A stretch of DNA of 64,000 nucleotides from Trichopria drosophilae (lineage: Eukaryota > Arthropoda > Insecta > Hymenoptera > Diapriidae). This document shows, piece after piece, positions 25,303 to 36,556 of this stretch. The position numbers and the translations under genes are program-made. A model generated the notes under the pieces. That model was not told where the DNA came from. It worked only from the letters and a program-made list of their open reading frames with translations, and did not search any database. Where the stretch lies: assembly GCA_030407085.1 (NCBI GenBank), contig CM059585.1:4039001-4103000 (forward strand), read 5' to 3'. Every line of letters starts with the position of its first letter. Position 1 is the first letter of the stretch.

Positions 25303-25338
25303 CTGACGAGTCCACACAAAAAATCCGGGACGAAACGT
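25303..25338 (+). ncRNA. Hammerhead-ribozyme-like motif, copy A
   Basis: CTGACGA, helix II (GTCC pairing with GGAC across a loop), then GAAACGT, in hammerhead order. The loop and stem are largely shared with the minus-strand copy at 41888-41922. The base after ACGT is G, which would hinder cleavage at the usual site. About 270 bp downstream lies AAGCGGTCAAGAAA (25607), also shared with the other copies. Known biology: minimal type I hammerheads with GAAACGU occur in Penelope-like elements. Confidence 0.55.
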
Positions 25339-25599
25339 GTGTTTACAATAAGCACTTGCTACCTTTTTCGCCACTAGAGGGAACCAGAATCCATTATCAT
25401 TAAATCCTAAAATTAATATATAAGAAGCCGTTTAGATCAAGTATTCTGGAGCTGGCGAATGTACAAAATCTCGTGTATTTACATATTTCCATTCTCATCT
25501 ATTGTGGTTTATATTAAAGCCCAAAGGTCCAATTTTAACATTTTATTCCCTAGTAAATCGACCGTCCTTACCAAGTAATAATTTTCATATCTTTTAATT

Positions 25600-25660
25600 G
25601 AATTACAAGCGGTCAAGAAATTTTATTTTGTTGCTTTTAAAGCAACGATACTTATTTATT
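25600..25660 (+). repeat. Shared terminal motif AAGCGGTCAAGAAATT with hairpin
   Basis: AAGCGGTCAAGAAA at 25607 is followed by TTGCTTTTAAAGCAA, a short hairpin. The same arrangement (AAGCGGTCGAGAAATT, then GTTGCTTATGCAAC) ends both arms of the palindrome at 41579-42133. Confidence 0.6.
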
Positions 25661-25667
25661 TTGTATG

Positions 25668-25785
25668 AAGATCGAAAAAGGTCGAGAAAGATCAAGAATG
25701 ATCGAAAAAGATGGAGAAAGATCGGGACAGATCGGGAAAGATCGAGAAAAATCGAGAAAGATCGCGATTGATCGAAAAAGATCGA
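25668..25785. repeat. 10 bp tandem repeat, AGATCGAGAA type
   Basis: About twelve imperfect copies of AGATCGAGAA / AGATCGAAAA, a microsatellite-like array. Confidence 0.85.
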
Positions 25786-27587
25786 AGAAGAATGTGCTTC
25801 CATTTCGTCTTTAAAACTCAATGTAAAATGATCCCTATAATACCTATTAATGTTGCAATTGTATTCGATTGCAGGTAAAAATGTTAAGTGGCCAACAACT
25901 GTAGATTCCGTGATTTTCACGTATAGTAGTCGGCCACCTTTTACAGTGTACAAAAATAATATTTTTTTACCTGTTGAAACTTAGATTTGTTTATGAAGGT
26001 ATCAAGATTATTTTACAACAAGAAAAATTTATATCATTTGCTTCTCTTATAATGTACTAATTCGTAATAATGTATTCTAATGGAAGTATGTATAAGAACT
26101 TGCCGTATTTTTGCACTGATTTGGAAACACTTTTTTGTTATTCCAATATAAATTTTAACATTAAACACAATTTGCGAAGTGGCCGACTACCGTCCGGTTT
26201 ACCCCAAAATGCTCCACGCAACACACAGAAGACACAGGGCGTACCAGAAACCCTTCCTTCCGCGTTGTTAACAATTTTTTTTAATTCTTGCTAAGTTTAG
26301 GCATAAATACTTTTACCTTATCATTATCTCAATATTTTCTTACTTTAGACTTCTCTATTCTTATCTTTATAAATACGCAATTGAATGTGTTAGCACAGCT
26401 GCCTATACAATACAAGAAAGCGACATTTGAAATATAATTGTAAATCATACATATAAAATGTAGCAACTATAATCACCAGAATATTTTATATCACTTAAAG
26501 CTAATGATTACTCATTAAGAGTAGATTTTATTTCAATCAATGATGAAATACACTTCAATTGATAAGAATATTATTTACTATTAATAACCAAATTAATGTC
26601 TCTATAACTAAATTTAGGTAATTTGTAATAAGATTTATCGCGAGATTTATATTAGTTGTAGAGAAATTGTCTTTCTTTCCGTAATTTATGAAATCGCTAT
26701 TCAATCAGACATCGATCCGATTGATTATAGATAGAATTCGGATTCATTTAAGTGGAAACGATGAATAAAATGCATTAAAATTATTCTAGAAATAACTGCA
26801 AATTCGTTGGTGTCAAAATCACAGAATCGCATGGAATAGTATCGTAATAATTATAAGAGATTTATTCAAATTAATTGCCATAAAAACAAGCGATTCTTAT
26901 TACTTCGACCCAGAGTACAGGTCGCTGGCCGAAGTATTGAATTTGGTCTGTTTGACAAACAAAAAATTACACCATAATTTTTCATCAAATGTCGACGTTT
27001 CAGACCCTAAACAACTCAAAAGAGTAATAAAAAAATTTGTGTCCGTGATCTTGTACGTATAATTTTTTCGCCCGCGATCAAGTGTTTTTCAGCACTCTGT
27101 ACAAATCAGATCGATATCTTGTAACACATTTTGTAGATTAAATAAATAAGCAGCCAATAATTGTAGAACCGAATTGTAGATGAGCAATTCATGTCGTGGT
27201 CAAGTATCCATAGATTTTCTTCGTCAAAATAGCAGCAATACGTCGAAGTATGGTTGATGAACTGGTAAAAGATGAATAGTGCCTCCGTAACGCTAAACAT
27301 TTTTTAAATATGGTTCTAATGAATAATTTTTATCCAATTATTCGTTTTCGCTAATGGTTTAGTAACATTGGCACGGGGTTTTCGCTACTGACATACTCGA
27401 TGGACAATTCTTACTTTAATACTTTTCTGAGTTTCGCTCGAAGCGTCGTTGGAGCCAGACGTGTTTGTGCTCCGTCTTAGATAATGTAAACAATCAGAGT
27501 CTAATAGTTTCGAACGCGATAAACATTGTAAACAAGAAATTGTGTTTATGAAAATCAGTGTTACGTGAAAAACGTTAAAGTAAAATA

Positions 27588-28805
27588 ATGTTAATGGCAA
27601 ACAGCAATATAAAATCCACTGAGCAGGAGGGAGAGTGGAAAAATCAGAATGATACTAATAAGAAAAAGAGAATTAGGACTAGTCCAACTACCGCAACCGA
27701 AAAACATCCCAAAAGACAGGCCAAGATTCCAAACTATTGGCTAAATAATTCAGTTCCAACAAGTAACTCTTTTTCAGCACTGAGTCAATTCGAAAATGAA
27801 AATGAAAGTAATATAAATGAGGATAAAGACATGCAAAATACTTCGAATGCCTTGAAACCTATAAAATCACCTCCTATATTTGTAAATGGAGTAGAAAATA
27901 TAGCGCCACTTAAAAAGCTACTGGATAATATAGCACCGGAAAATTACACAATAAAAATAATAAGTGACAACCAAGTCAAAATTCAACTTACCACTACTGA
28001 TAAATACTTACCAATAATGCAAGCATTAACAGAAAAGAAGACCGAATGTTATACTTATCAAAAAAGGGAAGACAGAAATTTCAGAGCTGTGCTCAAAGGA
28101 ATTCACCCATCAACCGATTTAGAGGAAATAAAAGAAGATTTGAAAAATAACGGACATAATGTCAATTCAATAACAAATATATTACATCCTCAAACAAAAC
28201 ACCCACTACCAATGTTCTATGTAGAGTTACAGCCGAAAGAAAACAACAAAGATATTTACCAAAGTAAACGATTACTAAATACAGTAATACATTTTGAACA
28301 ACCTTACAACAAAAAGGGAGAAATCCCGCAGTGTATGAAGTGCCAAAGTTTCGGACACACAAAAAATTATTGCTTTAAAACACCTAGATGTGTGAAATGT
28401 GCCGGAATACACCTGACCAATGACTGTTCCTGGAAAGAAAAACGTCAAGAAGTAAAATGTTGCAACTGCGAAGGGGCTCACCCGGCCAATTATAAAGGAT
28501 GCATTGTCCGTAAGCAACTGCTGCAAAAACTATTTCCAGCAATAAGAGAAAAACGGATAAACCGTGCTGAAGAACGACAAAATTCAACATCAAATCTCAG
28601 ACAGCCAGGGATATCATACGCACAAATTACGTGTGGGAATATCCAACAACAACAACAACAATTAAAGCAGCAAGAACAACAGGTAACTACACCAATACAG
28701 CAACAAGGACAAACAAGTAAGCTTGAAGAAATGATGGCTACATTAATTCTTAGAATGGACACTATACTAAATTTATTAACTGCTCTAATTACTAAATTAA
28801 ACTAA
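27588..28805 (+). CDS. Jockey-type ORF1 (Gag-like nucleic-acid-binding protein)
   Basis: An intact 405-residue frame (ATG at 27588; a second ATG two codons later is equally possible). The N-terminal third is basic and low in complexity. A fold around 160-240 (RNFRAVLKGIHPSTD..) matches the domain that precedes the knuckles in Jockey-clade Gag. Three CCHC zinc knuckles follow: C249-C252-H257-C262, C268-C271-H275-C280 and a third at about C291-C305. The C-terminus is glutamine-rich (~353-374). It would coat the element RNA and chaperone reverse transcription. The stop codon overlaps the ORF2 start by one base. Confidence 0.9.
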   Translation: MLMANSNIKSTEQEGEWKNQNDTNKKKRIRTSPTTATEKHPKRQAKIPNYWLNNSVPTSNSFSALSQFENENESNINEDKDMQNTSNALKPIKSPPIFVNGVENIAPLKKLLDNIAPENYTIKIISDNQVKIQLTTTDKYLPIMQALTEKKTECYTYQKREDRNFRAVLKGIHPSTDLEEIKEDLKNNGHNVNSITNILHPQTKHPLPMFYVELQPKENNKDIYQSKRLLNTVIHFEQPYNKKGEIPQCMKCQSFGHTKNYCFKTPRCVKCAGIHLTNDCSWKEKRQEVKCCNCEGAHPANYKGCIVRKQLLQKLFPAIREKRINRAEERQNSTSNLRQPGISYAQITCGNIQQQQQQLKQQEQQVTTPIQQQGQTSKLEEMMATLILRMDTILNLLTALITKLN

Positions 28806-31500
28806 TGGCGTCTCTATTAAAAATTGCAGTTTGGAACGCTAACGGCTTGGTTACAAGAAGCCAAGAACTTAAAGTATTTTTATTAGTTCATAATATAGAT
28901 ATAATGTTTATATCGGAAACGCATTTCACTAGAAAAAGTTATCTCAGGATTCCAAATTACACTATCTACGATGCTCCACATCCAGATGGAACTGCACACG
29001 GCGGAACTGCCATCATTATAAAAAGTGCAATAAAACATTCTGAAAATGATAAGTTTAATACGGAATACTTGCAAGCAACTAGCATAGCGGTTAATGACTG
29101 GCATGGCCCAATCACATTTGCTGCTATATACTCTCCACCTAAACATAGTATAAAAGAAGAACAATATACAACATTTTTTAAGACTCTTGAACATAGATTT
29201 ATAGCAGGTGGAGATTATAATGCTAAGCACCCATGGTGGGGTTCTAGATCACATATCCCTACTCCCAAAGGTAGGCAGCTATACTTATCAATGCAGAAAA
29301 ATAATTTATATCCATTATCAACTGGGGAACCTACTTATTGGTCCACGGATAGGAGAAAAACACCGGATGTCATAGACTTTTGCATCGTAAAAGGCATTGC
29401 TAAACAGTACGTACAAATAGAATCGTGTCTTGACCTCACATCTGACCTCTCCACTTATTGCATTAGTATCCTCTAAAGTAATACAAAAAACAAAAGCACT
29501 TCATCTATGTAATGCAAGCACAAATTGGCCCTTGTTTAAGCAAATATTAAACGAAAGCGTCAACTGTAATATCGCACTCAAGAGAGAAGAAGACGTCGAA
29601 ATCGCCATTGATAATCTCACTAGTGAAATACAAAATGCAGCATGGAGATCAACTCGTACAAAAGCTGAAAAGGATGAAAAAAAGGCAGATTGTTCCTGGA
29701 ACATAAAAAAGAAAATTATGGAGAAGCGTAAGTTGAGAAAACAATGGCAATCTACACGCTCTCCCCACGATAAAGCTAAACTAAATAAGGCAATAAAAAA
29801 ATTAAAACAAGCAATAAACGAGGAAAAAAACCAAGCCATACAAGATTATCTAATGGGATTGACACCAACAGAAAACACAGATTATTCATTATGGAAGGCA
29901 ACAAGACGAATCAGGCAGCCAATACGAGCTGTCCCACCAATCAAAACTGAAAATGGACAATGGATTGGTAATAATAAGGAAAAAGCAGAAACATTTGCAA
30001 AACATCTGAGCAAAGTCTTTGAACCTTTTTTCTAGCGAAATGACATCTATAGACGAAAACGAAATAAACAACTACTTTATAGCACCACAACAAGAATCTC
30101 CCTTAAAACATTTTACTGTAAAAGAAGTCAAGAACATAATAAGTAAATTAAGCACAAAAAAGTCGCCAGGTTACGACCTAATATCAGGAAAAATCCTAAA
30201 AAAGTTACTGGTTAAAGTAGTGAGATTGTTAACTATTTTGTATAATGCTGTAATAAGGCTTAATTACTTTCCTTTATTATGGAAAGTATCAGAAATTATT
30301 CTCTTGCCTAAACCAAGCAAAGACCTCTCACTAATAACATCATACAGACCCATTAGTCTATTACCGTTACTGGCAAAACTCTTGGAAAAACTACTCCTAA
30401 GTAGAATAAAACCGGATTTAATGAAAAGAGAAGTAATACCAAAACATCAGTTTGGATTTCGAGAACACCATAGTACTGTTGAACAAGTCCATAGAGTGGC
30501 CAGACAAATCAATACAGACTTTGAAGACAAAAAATACTGCTCGACAGTATTCCTAGACATTACGCAAGCATTTGATAAAGTGTGGCATAAGGGATTGCTG
30601 TATAAAATCAAAAAACAACTTCCCCATAAATTATTCTTACTAATGCAGTCGTATTTATGTAACAGACACTTCTTTGTTAAATATCAAGAGGAACGTACAA
30701 ACTTATATACAATAAATTCCGGAGTACCGCAAGGTAGTGTTTTAGGACCACTACTCTATTTAATATATACCGCAGACCTTCCAACAACAAAATCAACACA
30801 AATGGCAACATTCGCTGATGATACAGTAATTATGGCCTCGCATTAAAACCCCAACACAGCATCTGATAATCTCCAAGCAAGTTTAAATAAGGTACAGGAT
30901 TGGCTTCAAAAGTGGAGGATAAACGTAAATGAAACAAAGTCAACTCACGTAACCTTTACGCTACGTAGGGAAACGTGTCCACCAGAAAAATTTAAAGGAA
31001 AGACAATACCGCAAGCAGAGTCAGTAAAATACCTGGGCATGCACTTAGACCGTAGGTTAATGTGGAAAACCCATATCTGGAATAAACGGAAACAACTAGG
31101 TCACCGCTTACAAAAAATGTACTGGCTTATTGGCCGTCAATCAAAATTATCTGTAGAAAATAAGATTTTGCTGTACAAATCCATCCTAAAACCAATTTGG
31201 ACATATGGTATCCAATTATGGGGGTCAGCCTCCAACTCCAATATAGAAATCCTAGAAAGATTTCAGGCCAAAGTACTAAGGATGCTGGTTAACGCACCAT
31301 GGTTTGTGACGAACGAAATAATAAGAGAAGACCTACAAATACCAACAGTGAAGGCAGAAATTGCATGCTTTGGTGAAAAATATGTTAAGAGACTTAATAC
31401 CCACCCAAATCAGTTAGCAGTGAACCTACTCGGTGAAAATATGGACAATAAAAGGCTAAAACGACATAAACCTCTGGACTACATTAGATTTAAACAATAG
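28805..31500 (+). pseudogene. Jockey-type ORF2 (endonuclease-reverse transcriptase), lightly broken
   Basis: The endonuclease starts at 28805: WNANGL, the catalytic glutamate in FISETHF, GGDYNAKHPWWG and DVIDFCIV. Near 29451 a 2-nt loss removes the histidine of the SDH motif and shifts the frame to the stretch ending at 30035. A second shift lies in a run of six T near 30026. The reverse transcriptase then reads from about 30022: motif A FLDITQAFDKVWH, motif B GVPQGSVLGPLLY, and the FADD catalytic site just before an in-frame TAA at 30844-30846. Past this stop the same frame continues to 31500 (VKYLGMHLDRRLMW.. thumb). The homopolymer shift could be an assembly error; the SDH loss and the stop look real. 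Confidence 0.87.
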
Positions 31501-31661
31501 ATGTATATATATTATAGCACTAAGAACACACGAAAATTGTTAAAAAAATTTATTTTTATTGAGGGCGCAACTCATTGGACGAACGCCTACACGCTATGTA
31601 ACCTGCTATAAGACTTACTTATTGCCAAAGTATTGGCAGATTGTAAATAAAATGGAAAAAA

Positions 31662-32940
31662 AAATACTTTTCTAGTAGAAGGCGGAATTTAACTTATGTC
31701 TTTCGACAGTTTATGTTATTCTATTTATTATCTACCAGAATTTATTCGATCAAAACTGTACAATAGTAGTTTTCGATACAAGTGTGTAAAAGTTTTTTTC
31801 TACGAATGTGAGGGTTGCGGGCCGAGCTGAAGAAAAACAACTTTTTGTTATGCAAGTGTGCGTTAATTGCATTTAAAAAACTTAAAAAATATGTATGGCC
31901 AAACTTTATGCGCTCTATATCAACATTTTTTTTTTTTATGTTTTCATTTATATTTACATTTCATATTTCTTCATAGACAGAAATAGACATGCATCTGCTT
32001 TGGGTGTTGGGATGTCCGATTTCTGCAACAAATTAGGCTAACCATTCGTTCGAACACTAAAGAGACATGCTTCGTTGAATTTCTGCACCATTTTCTTAAT
32101 TCCATCTTCGAATCTCATAGGATTTTTCTTCTGCCTATCTTCTCATTTTGATCTCGATCAGTTATGGAAATGTTGCCTGATCCGCCTTCACTGCCTCTAT
32201 TGAAAATCAGTAGAATGTGAAAACACTCCATGTCGCACGCTGTATCGGCCCGTAAAGATGCGGTTTTTGTATAAATATGACGATAAAAAACGTTTTCACT
32301 TATAAATAAAGGCTTAAAAAAGAAAAGCTGATCCTTTATTTATGATGAGGTTAAGATCAGATAATTGTTATGAATTTTGACTCGCTGAACACGAATTTGC
32401 ATTTAAATATTGAGATAGGGAACATAGAGATGAACCGCATCCTTGATAACCTCCGCTGGATGTGCAACTAGCGGTATTTTTCGATTAAGTTACCATGTTA
32501 ACTACTACTCTACACAATTTCAGCTTTATATTTCGCGACAATTTATAATCCTTTGATCTTCGGTAAATTTTCGGCGATGAAATAACTTCCACCATCACTA
32601 GCCATTTCAAGCTGTATGTACATATTGTGTGATAACTGACCGCATTTATTCAAAACAAAAAGCGACAACCGCAAAAAAGCGAAATTCTATATTCTAATCG
32701 TCACATCCTCTTTCGATGGGATATTAACCATTTAAGATCTCATCGAACACTCCCCTTCGATTTCTCTGGTTTGCCTTTCTGAATTATTAACTAAACCATC
32801 ATAATATTCGCATTACCCATGAGCCATAACTAACAGACTTACCACTATCGGATACATCTATCATAATATTTGTTAGGGTTCAAATGGTTATAAATCCATT
32901 TTACAATACTACTATCCTGATTAACTAACTCAAAGGAATT
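31662..32940. other. Interval without a recognised gene
   Basis: AT-rich DNA. The GC-richer block at 31795-31835 (TTCTACGAATGTGAGGGTTG.. to CCGAGC) matches an inverted block near 16315-16350. Part of the decayed LTR element could extend into it, but no LTR can be paired. Confidence 0.4.
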
Positions 32941-32952
32941 TACCCCTATACT

Positions 32953-33387
32953 TCAGCTAATCCGTATCGGACCTTCATAAAGATATAAAAATTTATGACC
33001 CCGATTAGCATCTGACAGAAGTGGGACATGAACCAACACCAAATCCTGGTTAAATTCAACCGTACTAATGACCTTTTTACCTTTACAACGGTTTTCAAAA
33101 ACTTTTCGTAGACTTTCCTTCGCCAAACGCAACTTCACCTCACGCGGAACTGGTTCGAATTTCAATTGGAGAAACATTTCGATGAGTTTTTCCTTTACAG
33201 GTTTACCAAAATCCAGCACGTACGGTACAAATTGGGTACTCGAGTGAACTGTAACTTTTACACATTTCTGAATAATAGCGATACATTTTGCCCATGTCGT
33301 GTGTCTTTTTGAGCTCAGGTTTAGAAGTAGCCTTCCGATTTCCCTCATAGAGCGTTCTACTGGATGTGATTGGGGATGGAGTACCAA
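32953..33387 (-). pseudogene. Integrase C-terminal part of the Ty3/gypsy-like element
   Basis: A 144-codon frame beginning at HPQSHPVERSMREIGRLL, the end of the integrase catalytic core with its glutamate (HPQxNPxER). It continues through TTWAKCIAIIQ and a C-terminal region (EGPIRIS) like the DNA-binding tail of gypsy integrases. The N-terminal zinc and first catalytic aspartates are not in frame. It would have joined element cDNA to host DNA. Confidence 0.72.
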
Positions 33388-33479
33388 ACAGAACAGGGAA
33401 CTACTAAATTATCCACTCCGCGACAGTATTTAATATTATAGGAATATTTCTGAAAAAAGAATTCAGCGATTCTATTGAG

Positions 33480-33860
33480 CATTTCGATACGGGGTGGACA
33501 ATCAAAATGTTATAGCTTTGTGATCTGTAAGGCTTTCAAAAGTGGATCCCTTCAAGTACATTCTGCACTTTAGAATAGAGTAGATTATGACTAGCAACTC
33601 TTTTTCCGTTGTGGTGTAATTACCTTCACATTTAGTAAATATAAGCGACTAACGAGGGACACAATTTACGATTCATTATCCGGACGAACTTGGTATTGGA
33701 CTACACTAATGCCACGCGTAGAAAGCCCTGCAACTGCTTCTTGTTTCTAGCTACCGGAAAGTCGTGAATAATTTTTCGGGATCAGCTTCGATCCCTTTTT
33801 CCGTTAGTATATTATACCCTAAGAAATGAACTAATTTTCGAAAAGAACGATATTAACTAC
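33480..33860 (-). pseudogene. RT end and RNase H remnant of the Ty3/gypsy-like element
   Basis: Minus-strand reading gives LVHFLGYNILTEKGIEADPEKL (the RT connection) and, after stops, YTTTEKELLVIIYSILKCR followed by TDHKAITF, which matches gypsy RNase H. It abuts the inverted-repeat insertion at 33860. Confidence 0.65.
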
Positions 33861-34910
33861 CCGTATAACACAAAGCTCTCTTTAAGTTCCTCAGGAGTTC
33901 AATTTCAGAAGCTTCCTAAGACCTCGCACAATTGCTCCAAATGAGTTCTCTGGAAGCTCTGCCAGTAAGCTTACACGGACGGGCACAATTTTAAGTCTGT
34001 GCGAACTCTCACGAAACTCTGAAGAAAGTTCTGACAGAACTCCAGTGTAGTTCGGTTGAAGCTCCGATTGCTCTTGAAAGAGCTCCGTGGAAGTTCCGTT
34101 ACAGAAGTACATCTGAGTTCCGGGCGAATTAGTTAAAGGGGTAACCTAACCTAACCTCGACCAATCAGTGAACGGCTTTCTTCTGGTGCTTCTGTGATAT
34201 TTATCGTGATTTTGTATTGTTCTTCCCGCATAGAGATATACGAATAGAGCGCGTTATTTCTATAGTTCGCGTGGTTTACGGATAAACGGTGACTTTGTCG
34301 TCGAGGTGGTTTTCCTTGAGGTTGCCTTTCCTGGTCGCGGATCGTCCTGGAGGACGACGGTTGCCTTATTGCCTGCCCGTTTCCTGGCCTGATTCAAACT
34401 TCAAACATCGAGATTAGGTTAGAACGAATAATATAATATTATAATTATATTAATCTTTATTTGCATTTTTCAATCGGTTTTTGTTATTTTTTGCAGCATT
34501 TTTCTCTTTGGATTTTTGCCCTGTGTGATATTGCTAATGTTGGTTGTGGTTCGTTGCTGCTGTTCCTCCCGCTGCCGTTCCTGAGTCCCTTCTGGACCAT
34601 TTTCCTGTTTTTTCATCTTCTGTGTAATTTTACTTCTTCTCCGATAAAACGTATATAAGACCTTCGAAAGAGCTTCCAGAGAGCTTCTAAAGAGCTTCAA
34701 GAGAGCTCCCAGAGAGCTTCTACAGAGCTTCCAGAGAGCTTCTAAAGAGCTTCCAGCGAACTTACGTGCGAGTTCCTTAGGAGTTAGAACGGAGCTACAT
34801 GAGTGTTCGCAAAAGCGGACATAAAAGCTCCCAGAGAACTCCATACTAAGTCTATAGTTATTACAAACGAAGCTCTCAAGATTATTAAGGAGGTTCTTGT
34901 GTTATACGGG
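33860..34910. mobile_element. Non-autonomous TIR element inserted into the gypsy RT
   Basis: CCCGTATAACACAA (about 33859) is inverted at TTGTGTTATACGGG (about 34893-34908). Next to it CTCTTTAAGTTCC pairs loosely with the other end. The flanking minus-strand readings are both gypsy RT (LRK on one side, LVHFLG on the other), so the insertion splits that gene. The interior has GAGCTTCCAGA tandem motifs and a GC-richer block at 34200-34390. No transposase ORF. Confidence 0.65.
34664..34760. repeat. ~18-19 bp tandem repeat, AGAGCTTCYARAG type
   Basis: Five to six imperfect units around AGAGCTTCCAGAGAGCTTCT inside the TIR element. Related motifs lie in the opposite arm at about 33890-34100. Confidence 0.75.
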
Positions 34911-35259
34911 TCCTTTCTTAAGTTGTCAAAGTTTTCTAAATGTTCCAGGTGCTCACTAAACGTTCGTGAAGTGATCAAGACATGTAACGTACCACATAAC
35001 AGAATCGGGCATTTCTATGCTCAAAGTATACACAATGCACGAATAAAACCGCTTCCGGCTGTTTTTAAACCGAGCGGAATTCAGGTAAATTGGTTCAGCT
35101 CGCCATCGCTCAGCCGTTTGACCCATTCTGGGTATAGGAACATTGGAAACGCCATCCCCCTGATCTTGTGCTTTATTGACACGGAAGGCAACCATTCTCG
35201 CAGCCAATCCCCAAACAACCCAACTCGCTCACATTGCACATCAACTACAATTGTCCTTT

Positions 35260-35560
35260 AGCCAATCAATTAAAAGATCATTTGACAACCCCGGAATCAC
35301 TAGAAAAGGATATTGAATTGTATAATTGTGACATATCAATGACAGTCGAATTTGTTCCTTAATTACTGTCGACTTACGCATAACAGGGACATGAACCTTA
35401 AATTGACTGACACTCAATTCTTCAATCTCCTTTTCTGAGATTAACTTTTGGAAAAAGGCTCCTCTTTAAGACTTCTGATTCACAAGTGATATCGCTACCG
35501 GTATCAACAATAATCTCATACCTATTCGAAAATAACCACCTTAATTCTAGGGCTAACTAC
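35260..35560 (-). pseudogene. Retroviral-type aspartic protease remnant
   Basis: Minus-strand reading gives YEIIVDTGSDITCESEVLK, with the DTGS active-site signature of retropepsins. It is followed by a degraded frame toward the RT. The upstream open frame (35851-35522) may be the Gag-protease linker. It belongs to the Ty3/gypsy-like element. Confidence 0.6.
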
Positions 35561-35851
35561 AAGATGCGTGACAATTTCATCCTTATCATCTTCAACGTGG
35601 ATCGCATCCCAGCACAAATCATCTACAAATTCGGAATAAATTTGTGCTTTCAGTGTTCGAACACGCGTGACACGAGACTGCTCCCCCTCCCTTCTTTCAC
35701 TTTTTCCTAAATGTAAATTATTTACCCACCGGTCACTCGTCAAATTCAGCTGCGATTTGCTAATATTATTATTAACTTTAATTTGGTTATAAAAACTATG
35801 TTCGAAGGGGGCCGAGGGTCCTTTTTTGAAGATGAAGAAAGGATAGAGCAT

Positions 35852-36556
35852 GTTCAGGCACGTGGCATCAGCGTTTCATTGGTACCCGACCCTTATTAAC
35901 GTGACAACTTAATTAATTTGCAATTTTACGAGGCACCAACTGTACACTGAAGTTCCAAGTATTCTTTTTTCTATCTGAACGGGGTACTATGAAATTAAAT
36001 CCTTTAATATATATTTTAACAAAACGAATCCAAATACAAAAATTCTTAAAATACATGTGATACGTGGCAACCTCCCGCTCCTCACTTCCCCCCCCCCCTT
36101 CCCTCTTGTGATACACCGTGATATATTTTGATGACCCTGCTCCCATGGAAAACCACGTGATTAATGGGCCTTTCGATTTATATAGTACCTACCATACCGA
36201 TTGAGTACTGGGATATGGAATTCTTATGTACCTTACAGAGAGATATAACGTGACATCATGCTATATCGGTAAAGTAGAAAATAACACAACGATTTCCTAA
36301 CCTAACCTAACATAAATGGTGGAATATATTGTGATCTATGAAAATGAGAATAAAATCTTTTTTTTACAGATAAGGAACGAATTATGATAAAGAGTTAGAT
36401 TATGAATAAACAAATTATTTTTTATATCTGTTGATATTTTTTTAGAATATTCAAAGTGCCGCATTCTTCGTAAAATAATTAATTCACTACATCTTCGTTA
36501 AATCAATGAATCAAAGATATAAACGTCAAAACTACAGTAGATTTCAATTCTCTTTT
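35852..36556. other. Interval without a recognised gene
   Basis: Possibly the remains of the gypsy gag/5' side. A run of nine C lies near 36087 and a CCTAACCTAACCTAAC run at about 36298. No domain is seen. Confidence 0.35.

Larger units (their letters stand above)
22201..27379. other. Intergenic DNA without recognisable genes
   Basis: Only repeats are seen: a short ATCATGTGAT-type tandem (22767-22825), a 24 bp direct repeat CCACATAGGATACTTTCCAT.. at 23476 and 23735, a MITE at 24069-24545, a hammerhead-like element at 25303-25620, and a 10 bp tandem at 25668-25785. The few open frames show no domain. Confidence 0.5.
27380..31661 (+). mobile_element. Jockey-type LINE, nearly intact
   Basis: A plus-strand non-LTR element with ORF1 (27588-28805), ORF2 (28805-31500), a ~160 bp 3' UTR and an A-run at about 31651-31660. 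The 5' boundary is inferred. ORF1 and ORF2 overlap by one base (TAATG), as expected for termination-reinitiation. Only two small frameshifts and one stop interrupt ORF2, so it inserted recently compared with the two LINEs at 16.7-22.2 kb. Confidence 0.85.
32953..35850 (-). mobile_element. Decayed Ty3/gypsy-like LTR retrotransposon, interrupted
   Basis: Read on the minus strand, the pol order is protease (VDTGSDIT, about 35525-35470), RT pieces (PLGLKTAG..FIRAL near 35080 and FSEHLEHL near 34955), a foreign insertion (33860-34910), the RT end (LVHFLGYNI near 33830), RNase H (TTEKELLVIIYS near 33600) and integrase (33390-32950). Stops and shifts are many, and no flanking LTR is seen. The protease-RT-RNaseH-integrase order and motifs fit Ty3/gypsy. 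Confidence 0.75.

Noticed and set aside
25597..25953. Open frame with FLDLSRSVPIFL-type repeats
   Set aside because: It is the translation of the AGATCGAGAA tandem repeat.
26900..27015. GAAACGTCGAC on the minus strand as another hammerhead
   Set aside because: No CTGANGA or helix II partner upstream.
34200..34400. GC-richer block resembling a promoter
   Set aside because: It lies inside the TIR element inserted in the gypsy relic, and no adjacent coding exon was found.
32000..36200. Long terminal repeats for the gypsy-like element
   Set aside because: Searched by eye for matching direct repeats on both sides. None could be supported.
36297..36312. CCTAACCTAACCTAAC runs here and at 1068, 11967, 34143 and 56337
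   Set aside because: Only two to three units of the TTAGG-type repeat. Such short runs are common in insect euchromatin and are not a telomere.
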